Assembly (NCBI GenBank): GCA_018830565.1 | Contig: JAHJRX010000056.1 | Location: 1 to 64,000, forward strand | Source: a bacterium | GTDB lineage: Bacteria > UBA9089 > JAHJRX01 | Length of the DNA: 64,000 nt | Direction: 5' to 3' | In this document: one piece after another, positions 54,989 to 64,000 of the stretch | Position numbering within the stretch: position 1 is the first letter of the stretch | Layout of the letters: each line of letters starts with the position of its first letter | The notes under the pieces: generated by a model | The model's database searches: none | Told to the model about the DNA's origin: nothing | What the model saw: only the letters and a program-made list of their open reading frames with translations | Translations under genes and position numbers: made by a program

Positions 54989-56158
54989 TTGGTGAAAAGA
55001 TTATCAATCTTAGGTTCGACGGGCTCTATAGGCAGAAGTACTTTAAAAGTAGTTGATAATTTACCTTCACAATTTAAGGTTTATGGACTGACTACTTTTC
55101 AAAACATTGAGCTTTTAGAAGAACAAATAAAGAAATACCAGCCTAAAGCAGTGGCGGTAACAAGTAAAGAAAAAGCAAATCTTTTAAGAAAGAAGTTAGG
55201 TAAAATCTCCCAGGTAGAAATTTACGAAGGTCTGGCTGGAGTCTGTGAAGTAGCTTCTCTCAAAGAAGTTAACTTAGTAATTTCAGGTATAGCTGGGTCA
55301 ATAGGCTTAATGCCTACTTTAGAAGCCATTAAATGTAATAAAGATATAGCTTTAGCCAATAAAGAAGTCTTAGTAATGGCTGGTAAGATTGTCATGAATT
55401 TAGTTAGACAACACCAGGTAAACTTACTACCATTGGATAGCGAGCATAGTGCTATCTTTCAATGCTTAATGGGACAAAAGATAGAAGAGGTAAAAAGATT
55501 AATCTTAACAGCTTCAGGAGGTCCTTTTAGAAAAAAAGATAAAAATTTCTTTGATCGAATTACTCCTTTTCAAGCCTTAAATCATCCTCGGTGGAAAATG
55601 GGAAAGAAGATATCTGTCGATTCAGCAACTTTGATGAATAAAGGATTAGAAGTTATTGAGGCTACTCATTTGTTTAATATGCCCGCTTCTAAAATTTCGG
55701 TCTTAATTCATCCTCAATCCATAATTCACTCTTTAGTTGAATTTATAGATGGAACAGTTTTAGCTCAATTAGGTATTCCTGATATGCAAATTCCTATTGC
55801 TTTTGCTTTAACTTATCCTAAAAGATATAAGACTAACTTGCCCGATTTAAACTTAACTCAAGTCAAAGAACTTACCTTCTTTGAGCCAGACTTTGAAAAA
55901 TTTCCAGCCTTGAAGCTTTGTTTAGAAGTAGCCAAGATTGGAGGAAGTCTTCCTTGTGTCTTAAATGCTGCCAATGAGGTTTGGGTGGAAGAATTTTTAA
56001 ACCACAAGATTAGTTTTAAAGAAATACCTAAAGTTATTGAGAAAGTTTTGTCTTTTCATCAAACGATAGAAAATCCTGATCTTGACGAGATACTAAAGAC
56101 TGATCAATGGGCAAGAGAAAAGACGGCTGAAATAATTAAAAAACTAAAGGAGAGATAA
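54989..56158 (+). CDS. dxr: 1-deoxy-D-xylulose-5-phosphate reductoisomerase
   Basis: First committed step of the MEP isoprenoid pathway. NADPH motif GSTGSIGRST at the N-terminus, ALANKEVLVMAG, the metal/substrate region PLDSEHSAIFQ, and LTASGGPFR. 389 aa. Start is TTG 54989 or GTG 54992, both compatible with GAGGGT at 54975-54980. Confidence 0.96.
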   Translation: MVKRLSILGSTGSIGRSTLKVVDNLPSQFKVYGLTTFQNIELLEEQIKKYQPKAVAVTSKEKANLLRKKLGKISQVEIYEGLAGVCEVASLKEVNLVISGIAGSIGLMPTLEAIKCNKDIALANKEVLVMAGKIVMNLVRQHQVNLLPLDSEHSAIFQCLMGQKIEEVKRLILTASGGPFRKKDKNFFDRITPFQALNHPRWKMGKKISVDSATLMNKGLEVIEATHLFNMPASKISVLIHPQSIIHSLVEFIDGTVLAQLGIPDMQIPIAFALTYPKRYKTNLPDLNLTQVKELTFFEPDFEKFPALKLCLEVAKIGGSLPCVLNAANEVWVEEFLNHKISFKEIPKVIEKVLSFHQTIENPDLDEILKTDQWAREKTAEIIKKLKER

Positions 56159-56159
56159 T

Positions 56160-57461
56160 GTGATTATTACTATATTAGCTACTTTACTTACATTAGGTCT
56201 AGTCATCTTTTTTCATGAATTAGGCCATTTTATTATGGCTAAAAAGGTGGGTGTAAAGGTCGAAAAATTTTCTATAGGGTTTGGGCCAAAACTTTTAGGA
56301 TTTAACTATAATGGCACTCAATATCTCATTTCAGCTATCCCTTTAGGTGGATATGTAAAAATGAAAGGAGAAGAAAGGAGTGAAGAACTTACGGGCGAAG
56401 TGGATGAATTTTATTCTCGACCAGTAGGAGATCGAGCTAAAATTGTCTTCTTTGGACCACTTTTGAACTTTATCTTAGCTTTCTTATTCTTTATCATGGT
56501 CTTTATGATTGGTCTGCCTGTTCTTAAACTAGACAATAAAGTTGGCTTAGTAGAAAAAGGCAGTTTAGCTTGGAAAGAAGGGGTTCAAAAAGGGGATGTT
56601 ATCACCCAGGTAAATGGCAAAAAAGTAGAAGAGTGGGAAGATGCAGAAGAAGCTTTCTTGAAAGGAAGTTTAAAAGGAAAAATTGTCATAGAAGTAGTCA
56701 GGGAAGATAAACTATTAAAAAAAGTATTGATTATTTCAGAAGAAGATCAAAGTAAGTTCTTAGGCATCCATCCTTTTATCCCTCCGGTGGTTGGAAAATT
56801 AGAAAAAGGATCTCCAGCTTTAAAAGCTAAAATGGAAGAAGGAGATGAGATCTTAAAGATTAATGAGAAAGATATTAGTTGTTGGAGTGAAATGTCTGAA
56901 ATTATTCATCATTCAAAACCTACTCCCCTAAAAATCTTAGTTAAAAGAAAAGATCAAGAAATTTTATTTAAAATTACTCCTATCCTTAAGGAGATTCAAG
57001 GAAAAGAAGGAGTAATTCAGGTAGGGGCGATTGGGATTTCTCCTAAGACCAAGATTCAAAGGTATGGACCAATAGACTCTATTAAAAAAGCATTTACCCA
57101 ACTTGTTATTTCTATTCAGTATGTCTTCTTTGTTTTATGGAAATTAATTAGTGGAGGAATTTCTGTAAAATACTTAGCTGGTCCCTTAGGTATTGCTCAA
57201 ATAGCAGGCCAACAAGCTCAAGGTGGTCTAATGAGCTTGTTATTCTTTATTGCTTTTTTAAGTGTTAATTTAGGGGTCTTAAATCTCCTTCCTATTCCAG
57301 CTTTAGATGGAGGGCATCTCTTATTTTTTGCTCTGGAAAAACTCCGCGGTAAGGCTCTTAGTGGAAAGACTCAAGAAATAACTTCTCAAGTGGGATTTAG
57401 TATCTTAATTGCTCTTATTTTATTTGTCACTTTTAATGATATCTTGAGAGTAGTTAAGTAA
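56160..57461 (+). CDS. rseP: Site-2 intramembrane metalloprotease RseP
   Basis: Zinc protease cleaving membrane anti-sigma factors and signal peptides. The HELGH motif (His19, Glu20, His23) lies in the first helix and LPIPALDGGH supplies the third ligand. Two PDZ domains (about residues 120-195 and 205-275) sit between the membrane halves. GTG start at 56160, one base after dxr. Confidence 0.95.
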   Translation: MIITILATLLTLGLVIFFHELGHFIMAKKVGVKVEKFSIGFGPKLLGFNYNGTQYLISAIPLGGYVKMKGEERSEELTGEVDEFYSRPVGDRAKIVFFGPLLNFILAFLFFIMVFMIGLPVLKLDNKVGLVEKGSLAWKEGVQKGDVITQVNGKKVEEWEDAEEAFLKGSLKGKIVIEVVREDKLLKKVLIISEEDQSKFLGIHPFIPPVVGKLEKGSPALKAKMEEGDEILKINEKDISCWSEMSEIIHHSKPTPLKILVKRKDQEILFKITPILKEIQGKEGVIQVGAIGISPKTKIQRYGPIDSIKKAFTQLVISIQYVFFVLWKLISGGISVKYLAGPLGIAQIAGQQAQGGLMSLLFFIAFLSVNLGVLNLLPIPALDGGHLLFFALEKLRGKALSGKTQEITSQVGFSILIALILFVTFNDILRVVK

Positions 57462-58541
57462 GTGAAGCGAAGAATTTCTAAAAAGATTAAAGTAGGAAGC
57501 CTTATTATTGGAGGTGGTTTTCCTATTGTTGTTCAGTCTATGACTAAGACGGACACTAAGGATTTAAAGAAAACAATTGATCAAATTAAAGAATTAGAAG
57601 AGGCTGGTTGTGAGATAGTAAGGGTTGCTTTGGTAGATAAAGAAGCAGCTTTAAATATTTCTAAGATCAAGAAAGAGATTGAGATTCCATTAGTAGGGGA
57701 TGTTCACTTTAATAGTGAAATTGCAGAAATTGCCCTAAAAGAAGGAGTAGATAAGCTTCGTTTAAATCCAGGCAATATAAGAGATGGCTATAAATTAAAG
57801 AAAGTCATTAATTTAGCTAAAGAATTAAAGACTCCTATTAGAATTGGAGTTAATGCTGGTTCTATGCCCAAAAAGGATAAACTTCTTACGGCTAAAAACT
57901 TAGTGAAGTTAGCCTTGGAATATGTATCTTTTTTTGAGGATTTAGGTTTTTTTGAAATAGTGATTTCTTTAAAAGCTAATGATATTTATACAACCGTGGA
58001 AGCTTATCAATTAATGGCCAAAAAAGTAAGTTATCCTTTTCACGTAGGCATTACCGAAGCTGGTATTTCAAATTATGGTCTTATTAAGTCAGCGGTAGGA
58101 TCTGGTATCTTAGCTTTTTTAGGATTAGCTGATACTATTCGGGTTTCTCTTACTTCTACCCCTACTGAAGAAGTAAGAACGGCTTATCAAATCTTAAAAG
58201 CACTTTCACTTAGAGATTATGGTCCAGAGATCATATCTTGTCCTACCTGCGGCCGGTGTAAAGTTAGCTTAATTCCTATGGTGGAAAACCTTGATAGGAG
58301 TTTACAAAAAAATTATTCTTATTTAAGATCTAAGATTAAAGGCTCTTTTAAAATTGCCGTGATGGGTTGTGAAGTAAATGGGCCTGGGGAAGCGAGGATG
58401 GCCGATATAGGCATAGCTTGTGGAAAAAAAGTAGCTTTATTATTTAAAAAAGGAGAAATAATTAAGAAGATTTCACCGGAGAAGATAGTAGAAGTTTTGT
58501 TAAAGGAAATAAATAAGATGGTGGAAGATAATGGCGAATAG
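57462..58541 (+). CDS. ispG: 4-hydroxy-3-methylbut-2-enyl diphosphate synthase IspG
   Basis: Penultimate-stage MEP enzyme with a 4Fe-4S cluster. Cluster ligands Cys260, Cys263 and Cys303 lie in CPTCGRCKV and MGCEVNGPGEAR, with Glu310 in the latter. TIM barrel begins with KKIKVGSLIIGG. 359 aa, the short bacterial form. GTG start touching the rseP stop. Confidence 0.96.
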   Translation: MKRRISKKIKVGSLIIGGGFPIVVQSMTKTDTKDLKKTIDQIKELEEAGCEIVRVALVDKEAALNISKIKKEIEIPLVGDVHFNSEIAEIALKEGVDKLRLNPGNIRDGYKLKKVINLAKELKTPIRIGVNAGSMPKKDKLLTAKNLVKLALEYVSFFEDLGFFEIVISLKANDIYTTVEAYQLMAKKVSYPFHVGITEAGISNYGLIKSAVGSGILAFLGLADTIRVSLTSTPTEEVRTAYQILKALSLRDYGPEIISCPTCGRCKVSLIPMVENLDRSLQKNYSYLRSKIKGSFKIAVMGCEVNGPGEARMADIGIACGKKVALLFKKGEIIKKISPEKIVEVLLKEINKMVEDNGE

Positions 58542-58547
58542 ATAAAA

Positions 58548-59357
58548 ATGAGCAATGAACCCATAGGTATCTTTGATTCTGGACTGGGAGGGTTAACAGT
58601 ATTATCTGAAATAACTAAGATCCTTCCTAAAGAAGATCTTATATATTTTGGAGATACCGCTAGAACTCCTTATGGTTCTAAGTCAAAAGATACCATTATT
58701 AAGTATTCCTTAGAGATCTCCAAATTTCTACTTAATCAAGGAGTAAAAACTTTAGTAGTAGCTTGCCATACAGCTACTTCTTATGCCTTAGATACCCTCC
58801 AAGAAAGATATCAAATTCCTATTATTGGGGTGGTAGAACAAGGAGCAAAAGAGGCGGTTAATGCTACTAAGAATGGGAGAATTGGTGTCATTGGCACAGA
58901 AGGGACAATTAGTAATAATCTTTACGCTAAGATTATTAAACTCTTAAATAGTGAGGTTCAAATAATTAGCCAGCCTTGTCCTTTGTTTGTTCCTTTAGTA
59001 GAAGAAGGTTGGATTGAAACAGAAGTTACTTACTTAATTGCTAAAGAATACCTATCTCCTTTAAAAGAAAACCAGGTAGATACTTTAATCTTAGGTTGCA
59101 CTCATTATCCTTTAGTTAAAAAAGTTATTCAAGAGGTCATGGGCAATGAAGTAACTTTAATTGATGCTGCTACGGTGGTAGCTAATAAAGTTAAGGATGT
59201 TTTAGAAAAGTTAGGCCTTTCTTCGGCTAAGGAAAGTTATGGTCACCTAAGATACTATGTTAGTGATGAACCAGCCAGATTTACTAAAATGGGTGAACGT
59301 TTTTTGCATAAAGAAATGCGAATAATTACTCAAGTAGATGTGAGTGGTTACATATAG
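58548..59357 (+). CDS. murI: Glutamate racemase
   Basis: Makes D-glutamate for peptidoglycan. N-terminal IFDSGLGGLTVL with Asp10, first catalytic Cys73 in VVACHTATS, second Cys184 in LILGCTHYPLV with His186. The residue after Cys73 is His where most MurI proteins have Asn. 269 aa. Six bases after ispG. Confidence 0.94.
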   Translation: MSNEPIGIFDSGLGGLTVLSEITKILPKEDLIYFGDTARTPYGSKSKDTIIKYSLEISKFLLNQGVKTLVVACHTATSYALDTLQERYQIPIIGVVEQGAKEAVNATKNGRIGVIGTEGTISNNLYAKIIKLLNSEVQIISQPCPLFVPLVEEGWIETEVTYLIAKEYLSPLKENQVDTLILGCTHYPLVKKVIQEVMGNEVTLIDAATVVANKVKDVLEKLGLSSAKESYGHLRYYVSDEPARFTKMGERFLHKEMRIITQVDVSGYI

Positions 59358-59370
59358 GAAGGTAAAAACT

Positions 59371-59736
59371 ATGTATGAATTAATGGTAGAAGAATATTTT
59401 AGTGCGGCTCATTATTTAAGAGAATATGTAGGTAAATGCAGTAAACTTCATGGGCACAACTGGAAAGTTCAGGTTTTTATTACTACTAATTCTTTAGATA
59501 GTCTTGGCATGGTTGTTGATTTTAATAAACTTAAAGGGATCCTTAAAAAGGTTTTAGAGAAATTAGATCATTATTGTTTAAACGACTTGGAAGTCTTTGC
59601 TTGGAAAAATCCTACCTCTGAAAATATTGCTGGCTTTATCTTTCATGAAATAGAGAAACAAGAGATGCCAGGTCAAATTAGTAAAGTAGTTATTTGGGAG
59701 TCCAATTCCGCTTGCCTAACATATGATAACAAATAA
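59371..59736 (+). CDS. queD: 6-carboxytetrahydropterin synthase QueD
   Basis: Early step of queuosine (7-deazapurine) synthesis. Zinc ligands His14 (FSAAHYL), His27 and His29 (KLHGHNW), catalytic Cys23 (GKCSK). 121 aa from ATG 59371; an earlier GTG in frame at 59344 overlaps murI and would add nine residues not seen in the family. Its 3' end is copied 137 bp downstream. Confidence 0.93.
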   Translation: MYELMVEEYFSAAHYLREYVGKCSKLHGHNWKVQVFITTNSLDSLGMVVDFNKLKGILKKVLEKLDHYCLNDLEVFAWKNPTSENIAGFIFHEIEKQEMPGQISKVVIWESNSACLTYDNK

Positions 59737-59875
59737 TCAGAAACAAGTATGATTACCTTGAGGATTTGTTGATTGTTGGTAATATATTGATTGTTGGTAA
59801 TATATTGATTGTTGGTAATATAATTATTGTTGGTAATATAATTTTCGCTTGCCTAATATATGATAACAGGTAATT
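59709..59875 (+). repeat. Duplicated queD 3' end plus 18-bp tandem repeats
   Basis: CGCTTGCCTAACATATGATA at 59709 (end of queD) recurs as CGCTTGCCTAATATATGATA at 59846, offset 137 bp. Between them, from about 59769 to 59842, an 18-bp unit (ATTGATTGTTGGTAATAT type) is repeated about four times. No coding potential. Confidence 0.88.
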
Positions 59876-59912
59876 AAGAATAAGAGAAAAAGGAGGGTTA
59901 GCAAATAGATCT

Positions 59913-60470
59913 ATGAAAAATAAATTCATCGAAGAAGAAATTATTTATACTGGTGGTCAGTTAAGTTCTAACTGGATTTATAAAAACTTTGATATTTTAG
60001 GTGATGCCATCATTGCTTTTTGTGGACCGGCTGAAGTAAAGACAGAAGATTTAATTGATTTACAAGATTTTAAGCAAAATTTATTTATCTATAGTGAAAA
60101 GATGCTCCATTTTTTAGTAGAGCATTTTGATATTGATTTAGAGAAAGCTATTTATCGACAACGACTACTGATTTGTATTATCTTTGAGGAATTAAGGAGT
60201 AGGGCTAATAAAGGGATCAAAATTGAAAGAATAGGTGATGATATCTTTGTCAATAATAAAAAACTTACCGTTTCTATTGCTACTAACACCTTAGTTTCTA
60301 CTTTAATCCATGCAGGAATTAATATTATTAACGAAGGCACCCCTATTCCTACTGAAGGATTAAATAATTTAAAGATTGAGATAAAAGAGTTTGCTCTTAA
60401 AGTTTTATCTCGGTATGGTGATGAAGTTGAGGAGATTAATCTGGCTCGCTGTAAGGTAGCTGGTAGGTAA
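59913..60470 (+). CDS. DUF366 family protein
   Basis: 185-aa cytoplasmic protein with the DUF366 pattern: IIYTGGQLSSNWIYKNFDIL, GDAIIAFCGPAEV, MLHFLVEHFDID, and RQRLLICIIFEEL. Biochemical function is not established; the family is found in several thermophiles and archaea, where it is often near queuosine genes, as here after queD. Start ATG 59913 is preceded by AGGAGGG but at a long distance (about 17 bases). Confidence 0.75.
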   Translation: MKNKFIEEEIIYTGGQLSSNWIYKNFDILGDAIIAFCGPAEVKTEDLIDLQDFKQNLFIYSEKMLHFLVEHFDIDLEKAIYRQRLLICIIFEELRSRANKGIKIERIGDDIFVNNKKLTVSIATNTLVSTLIHAGINIINEGTPIPTEGLNNLKIEIKEFALKVLSRYGDEVEEINLARCKVAGR

Positions 60471-60511
60471 TAGAAATTATTCTTCAAATTCATAAAAAGG
60501 AGTTTATCTTG

Positions 60512-60829
60512 ATGATGGAAAAAGATAATAAAAAAGTTCCCCAAATTTCTATTGAAATTAGTAAAGAATTAGAGAGAGGAATTTATTCAAATGTAGCCAG
60601 TATTATTCATTCTCAAGATGAATTCATATTTGATTTTGGAATCCTTATGCCTAATCGCTCCACAATAGTAGTTCAATCTCGAATAATAACTAATCCTTCG
60701 CATGCTAAGAAATTTGTGTTAGCTTTACAAGATAATATAAATAAGTATGAAATGAAATTTGGGACTATTAAAACAGAAGACTCTTTTTCTGAGGTTCAGA
60801 CTACTCAAACTTTAGATAAGATCCATTAA
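60512..60829 (+). CDS. DUF3467 family protein
   Basis: Small conserved protein (105 aa). The core reads YSNVASIIHSQDEFIFDFG, then ILMPNRSTIVVQSRIITNP and HAKKFVLALQDNINKYE, the DUF3467 pattern. Function unknown. ATG 60512 lies nine bases after AAGGAG; ATG 60515 and TTG 60509 are alternatives. Confidence 0.82.
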   Translation: MMEKDNKKVPQISIEISKELERGIYSNVASIIHSQDEFIFDFGILMPNRSTIVVQSRIITNPSHAKKFVLALQDNINKYEMKFGTIKTEDSFSEVQTTQTLDKIH

Positions 60830-60919
60830 TCTTAATCTGGGCTGTAATACCTTGTCTAAGCTGAAAGTTGACTGCTAGATAACTGACGGTTTATTTTAAA
60901 AGAGGAGAAGATAAAAATA

Positions 60920-61645
60920 GTGCGAAATGATGGAAGATCCAACGAAGAAATGAGAAAAATAAAAATTACCAGAAATTATATAAAACATCAAAAAGGCTCG
61001 GTTTTAATTGAATTTGGGGGTACAAAAGTAATATGTACGGCCTCTTTAAATGACCGGGTTCCACCTTTCTTGAAAGGTTCAAATGGAGGGTGGATTACAG
61101 CTGAATATTCTATGATTCCTTGTTCTGCTCCTATAAGAATACCGAGAGATTCCGTGAAGGGAAGGATAAGTGGTCGGAGTCATGAAATTCAAAGATTAAT
61201 TGGTCGTTCTTTAAGAGCGGTCTTTAATACTAAAATATTAGGAGAACGAACTATTATTATTGATTGTGATGTTATTCAAGCTGATGGAGGAACTCGAACT
61301 GCTTCTATTACTGGGTCTTTTATTGCTCTCTATGATTTAGTCCAAGAGTTAATAAAAGAAAGGATTATTCTTCGAAATCCTATCTTAGCCTTTGTAGCGG
61401 CCATTAGTGTGGGCATTGTAAATGGCGAAATACTTTTGGATTTAAACTATGAAGAAGATGTTAATGCTTATGCTGATATGAATGTGGTCATGACCTCAAG
61501 TGGTAAATTTATAGAAGTGCAAGGAACAGCTGAAAAAGCTCCTTACTCTGAAGAAGAGTTAATTAAATTGTTAAAATTAGCTGAGAAGGGGATTAGCGAA
61601 TTAATAGAAGTTCAAAAACAAGCCTTAGGAGATATAATTGATTAA
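60920..61645 (+). CDS. rph: Ribonuclease PH
   Basis: Phosphorolytic 3'-5' exoribonuclease that trims tRNA ends. Starts [14 protein letters not shown], the diagnostic N-terminus, at GTG 60920. Further motifs: [48 protein letters not shown], and [11 protein letters not shown]. 241 aa. Overlaps rdgB by eight bases. Confidence 0.96.
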   Translation: MRNDGRSNEEMRKIKITRNYIKHQKGSVLIEFGGTKVICTASLNDRVPPFLKGSNGGWITAEYSMIPCSAPIRIPRDSVKGRISGRSHEIQRLIGRSLRAVFNTKILGERTIIIDCDVIQADGGTRTASITGSFIALYDLVQELIKERIILRNPILAFVAAISVGIVNGEILLDLNYEEDVNAYADMNVVMTSSGKFIEVQGTAEKAPYSEEELIKLLKLAEKGISELIEVQKQALGDIID

Positions 61646-62222
61646 GGAGATTGTCTTAGCTTCAAAGAATCAAGGAAAATTAAAGGAATTAAGAGAAATG
61701 GTCTCAGATTCAAAGATAAAGATTCTATCTTTGGATGATTTTCCAGAAATACCTGAAATCATAGAGGATGGAAAAACTTTTAAAGAAAATGCTTTTAAAA
61801 AAGCTTCTCAGGTGGCTAACTACACAGATAAAATAGCTCTATCTGATGATTCAGGTTTAGAAGTTTTTGCCTTAGGAGGCTCTCCTGGGGTTGAGTCTGC
61901 CCGTTTTGCTAAAAATGACCAAGAGAGAATTGAGAAGCTTTTAAAAATAATGGAAGGAGAGAAAGATAGAAGAGCTAAATTTTGTTGTGTTATTGCCGTA
62001 GCTAAACCTAAGGGAGAAGTAAAAGCAGTAGAAGGAGAAATAAAAGGATTTATCTCAGAAAGACCCCAAGGATTTTATGGATTTGGGTATGATCCTATCT
62101 TTATTCCAGATGGCTATTACCAAACATTTGCTGAAATGACGGCAAAAGAAAAGAATAAGATCAGCCATCGGGCTAAAGCTTTAGCTAAGGCAAAAGAAGT
62201 TTTAAAGGAGATGCAGAGATAA
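61638..62222 (+). CDS. rdgB: dITP/XTP pyrophosphatase RdgB
   Basis: House-cleaning hydrolase for non-canonical purine nucleotides. [36 protein letters not shown], and [12 protein letters not shown] are diagnostic. 194 aa. TTG start 61638 inside rph, with AGGAG upstream. Confidence 0.96.
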   Translation: MIKEIVLASKNQGKLKELREMVSDSKIKILSLDDFPEIPEIIEDGKTFKENAFKKASQVANYTDKIALSDDSGLEVFALGGSPGVESARFAKNDQERIEKLLKIMEGEKDRRAKFCCVIAVAKPKGEVKAVEGEIKGFISERPQGFYGFGYDPIFIPDGYYQTFAEMTAKEKNKISHRAKALAKAKEVLKEMQR

Positions 62223-62296
62223 AAACTGTCATGAAAAGATACTGTTTCTTTAAGTGTTGCTATAAAGTGAGATGATAATCTCAAATAGGACATTTT

Positions 62297-62328
62297 CCTT
62301 GACATTTTTTAGTCAAGGTGGTTATAGT
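62297..62328 (+). promoter_or_regulatory. Probable promoter of rny with overlapping palindrome
   Basis: TTGACA (62299-62304), 18 bases, TATAGT (62323-62328). The -35 box is inside a perfect inverted repeat, CCTTGAC (62297-62303) and GTCAAGG (62312-62318), which could be an operator. Confidence 0.55.
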
Positions 62329-62400
62329 GTTAAGATAGTTTTATAAGTTAAGTTTTAATTTAACCCAAAAAATTTTACAAAAGGAGGGTAAGCAATTTAA

Positions 62401-63942
62401 TTGACACAATTTGAAGTATTAATTGTAACTTTAGTTGTAGCTATATGTGCTTTTGTTGGTTATGGATACCGTAAATATTACATAGATAAGCTTAAAATTA
62501 CCTCAGCTGAAGAGATGGCTAAAAAGATCACTGAAGATGCTCAAAATCAGGCTCAATCATTAAAGAAAGAAGCTATCTTGGGAGCCAGAGAAGAATTACA
62601 TAAAGAAAGAACAGAATTTGAAAGAGAGAATCGGCTTCAAAGAAATGAACTCCAAAAAATGGAAGCACGGTTTTTGCAAAAAGAGGAAATTTTAGATAAA
62701 AAAGTAGTCATATTAGAAAAAAAAGAAAAAGAAATTTTAGAGATAAAAGATAATCTTTTAGAGAAAGAGAAAGAAATTGAGAAAATAAAGCAACAACAAA
62801 GAGAAAGGTTAGAAAGAATTTCTGGAATAAATGCCGAAGAAGCTAAAAAAGAATTAATTGCCGAAATGGAAAGTATTGCCAAACACGAAGCCGCTAAGAT
62901 GATAAAACAAGTTGAAGATGAAGCAAAAGCTGTTGGAGAAAGAAAAGCTAATCATATTATTAGCCAATGTATTGAACGTTGCGCAGCTGAACGAACTATT
63001 GAATCAACCGTATCCGTGGTCTCTCTTCCTAATGATGAAATGAAAGGAAGAATTATTGGAAGAGAAGGAAGGAATATTAGAGTTTTAGAAACTCTTACCG
63101 GCATTGATTTAATAATTGATGACACTCCTGAAGCTGTTCTTCTTTCTGGTTTTGATCCTATTAAAAGAGAGATTGCGAGAGTTTCTTTAGAGAGATTAAT
63201 CTTAGATGGTCGTATTCATCCAGCAAGAATAGAAGAGATAGTAGCAAAAGTACAAAAAGAAATGGAAGAAAATGTTCGTCAAGTAGGCGAGCAAACTACT
63301 TTTGATTTAGGTATTCATGGCATTGCTCCTGAAATTATTAACTTAATGGGTAAATTAAAATTTCGGACTAGTTATGGCCAAAATGTTCTTCAGCATAGCA
63401 TAGAAGTTGCTTATTTAGCTACTGTTATGGCTGGGGAACTTCATGCTGATATTCATTTAGTAAAAAGAGCGGGGCTTTTACATGACATTGGAAAAGCATT
63501 AGATTCCGAAACAGAAGGTTCCCATGCTAAGATTGGCGCTGATATAGTTCGTAAGTATAATGAATCAGCGGCAATTGTTTGCGCTATTGCTGCTCATCAT
63601 AATGAAGAAGAAGCTAAAACTATTGAGGCTATTTTAATTCAAGCTGCCGATGCTATTTCTGCGGCAAGACCTGGTGTTCGCCGTGAAGCACTGGAAAGTT
63701 ATATTAAAAGATTAAATAAGTTAGAGGCCGTAGCCTTGTCATTTCCCAAGATAGAAAAAGCTTACGCTATTCAAGCGGGAAGGGAAGTGAGAGTTATTCT
63801 TAAAAGCGAGGAAACAGATGATGCGGAGACTTTTTTAATTGCCAAGGATGTGGCTCGAAAGATAGAGAGTGAGCTTGAATATCCTGGTCAGATAAAAGTA
63901 ACTATGATTCGAGAAACCAGAGTAGTCGAATATGCCAAGTAA
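62401..63942 (+). CDS. rny: Ribonuclease Y
   Basis: Membrane-anchored endoribonuclease initiating mRNA decay. N-terminal membrane segment (about residues 3-22), long coiled coil (about 35-190), KH domain (GRIIGREGRNIRVLETLTGI), and HD domain with HDIGKA. 513 aa. TTG start at 62401, about 12 bases from AGGAGG, longer than ideal. Followed by ymdB as in many genomes. Confidence 0.95.
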   Translation: MTQFEVLIVTLVVAICAFVGYGYRKYYIDKLKITSAEEMAKKITEDAQNQAQSLKKEAILGAREELHKERTEFERENRLQRNELQKMEARFLQKEEILDKKVVILEKKEKEILEIKDNLLEKEKEIEKIKQQQRERLERISGINAEEAKKELIAEMESIAKHEAAKMIKQVEDEAKAVGERKANHIISQCIERCAAERTIESTVSVVSLPNDEMKGRIIGREGRNIRVLETLTGIDLIIDDTPEAVLLSGFDPIKREIARVSLERLILDGRIHPARIEEIVAKVQKEMEENVRQVGEQTTFDLGIHGIAPEIINLMGKLKFRTSYGQNVLQHSIEVAYLATVMAGELHADIHLVKRAGLLHDIGKALDSETEGSHAKIGADIVRKYNESAAIVCAIAAHHNEEEAKTIEAILIQAADAISAARPGVRREALESYIKRLNKLEAVALSFPKIEKAYAIQAGREVRVILKSEETDDAETFLIAKDVARKIESELEYPGQIKVTMIRETRVVEYAK

Positions 63943-63957
63943 AATTGGGAGCAATAA

Positions 63958-64000
63958 TTGAAAGTTTTGTTTATTGGAGATGTAGTAGGAGAGTGTGGTC
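63958..64000 (+). CDS. YmdB-type phosphodiesterase (3' end outside window)
   Basis: TTG 63958, six bases after GGAG, reads MKVLFIGDVVGECG before the window ends. This is the start of the YmdB/TIGR00282 metallophosphoesterase family (usual FIGDIVG), which typically follows rny. Confidence 0.75.
   Translation, partial: MKVLFIGDVVGECG

Noticed and set aside
59769-59842. 18-bp array as iterons of a replication origin
   Set aside because: No dnaA-type boxes or replication gene nearby; it lies inside a duplicated queD end and fits the general tandem-duplication pattern.

Overview
The window is chromosomal DNA from an AT-rich (roughly one-third G+C by eye) double-membrane bacterium. It carries a type IV pilus alignment complex with a PilQ secretin, at least two outer-membrane barrel proteins, several lipoproteins, RseP, EnvC-like and CtpA-type periplasmic proteins, and a complete DXP/undecaprenyl block. 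Many genes start with TTG or GTG, and infC appears to start with ATC. A SprA-like giant protein, a Gld-type ABC exporter and an archaeal-type phosphoglycerate mutase point to an uncultured candidate phylum rather than a model lineage. I cannot place it further without a database. No rRNA, tRNA, CRISPR array or intact transposase gene was seen.

Layout. 1-4134: ftsE (5' truncated)-ftsX-envC-like-ctpA, the divisome-linked cell-wall hydrolase control module. 4593-12408: polysaccharide deacetylase, then pilM-pilN-novel lipoprotein-pilO-pilP-pilQ and a family-4 uracil-DNA glycosylase. 12641-13750: infC-rpmI-rplT. 13782-15853: a TrkH/TrkA potassium pair. 15861-23322: yceD-rpmF-plsX-fabH-fabD-fabG-acpP-fabF-rnc, the classical fatty acid operon with rpmF (59 aa) included. 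23324-28250: a large unrecognised protein, then acyl-CoA dehydrogenase and etfBA. 28443-32774: gldA/gldF/gldG-like exporter plus a DUF4340 protein. 33145-39604: gap-pgk-tpiA-apgM, an outer-membrane barrel and secG. 39646-40738 (minus): FAH-family enzyme, a 38-codon GC-rich ORF and a tRNA-binding-domain protein. 41076-46115: SprA-like protein. 46183-52211: divergent YchF-type GTPase, GAF protein-pilT, CDF transporter and Rel. 52369-64000: frr, uppS-cdsA-dxr-rseP-ispG-murI, queD, DUF366, DUF3467, rph-rdgB, rny and the start of ymdB.

How the parts work together. Pilus assembly (PilMNOPQ) and retraction (PilT, translationally coupled to a GAF sensor) are encoded at two places. Lipid synthesis, lipid activation (CdsA, UppS) and envelope proteolysis form a growth/envelope module. 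The acyl-CoA dehydrogenase/ETF set and lower glycolysis supply carbon and electrons.

The most striking signal is not a gene. At least eight gene ends or gene junctions in 64 kb carry short direct tandem duplications (18-195 bp units) that start in the last codons of one gene and, in three cases, extend into the first codons of the next, leaving one intact copy of each gene plus truncated remnants (ctpA, pilQ/udg, fabH, acpP, fabF/rnc, acd/etfB, gldF, queD). In addition there is a 116-bp MITE-like element in three copies with about 31-bp imperfect inverted ends and TA at the borders, a GC-rich inverted-repeat element before tpiA, and a second loosely conserved family of intergenic inverted repeats. 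Together these explain nearly all of the long intergenic gaps.
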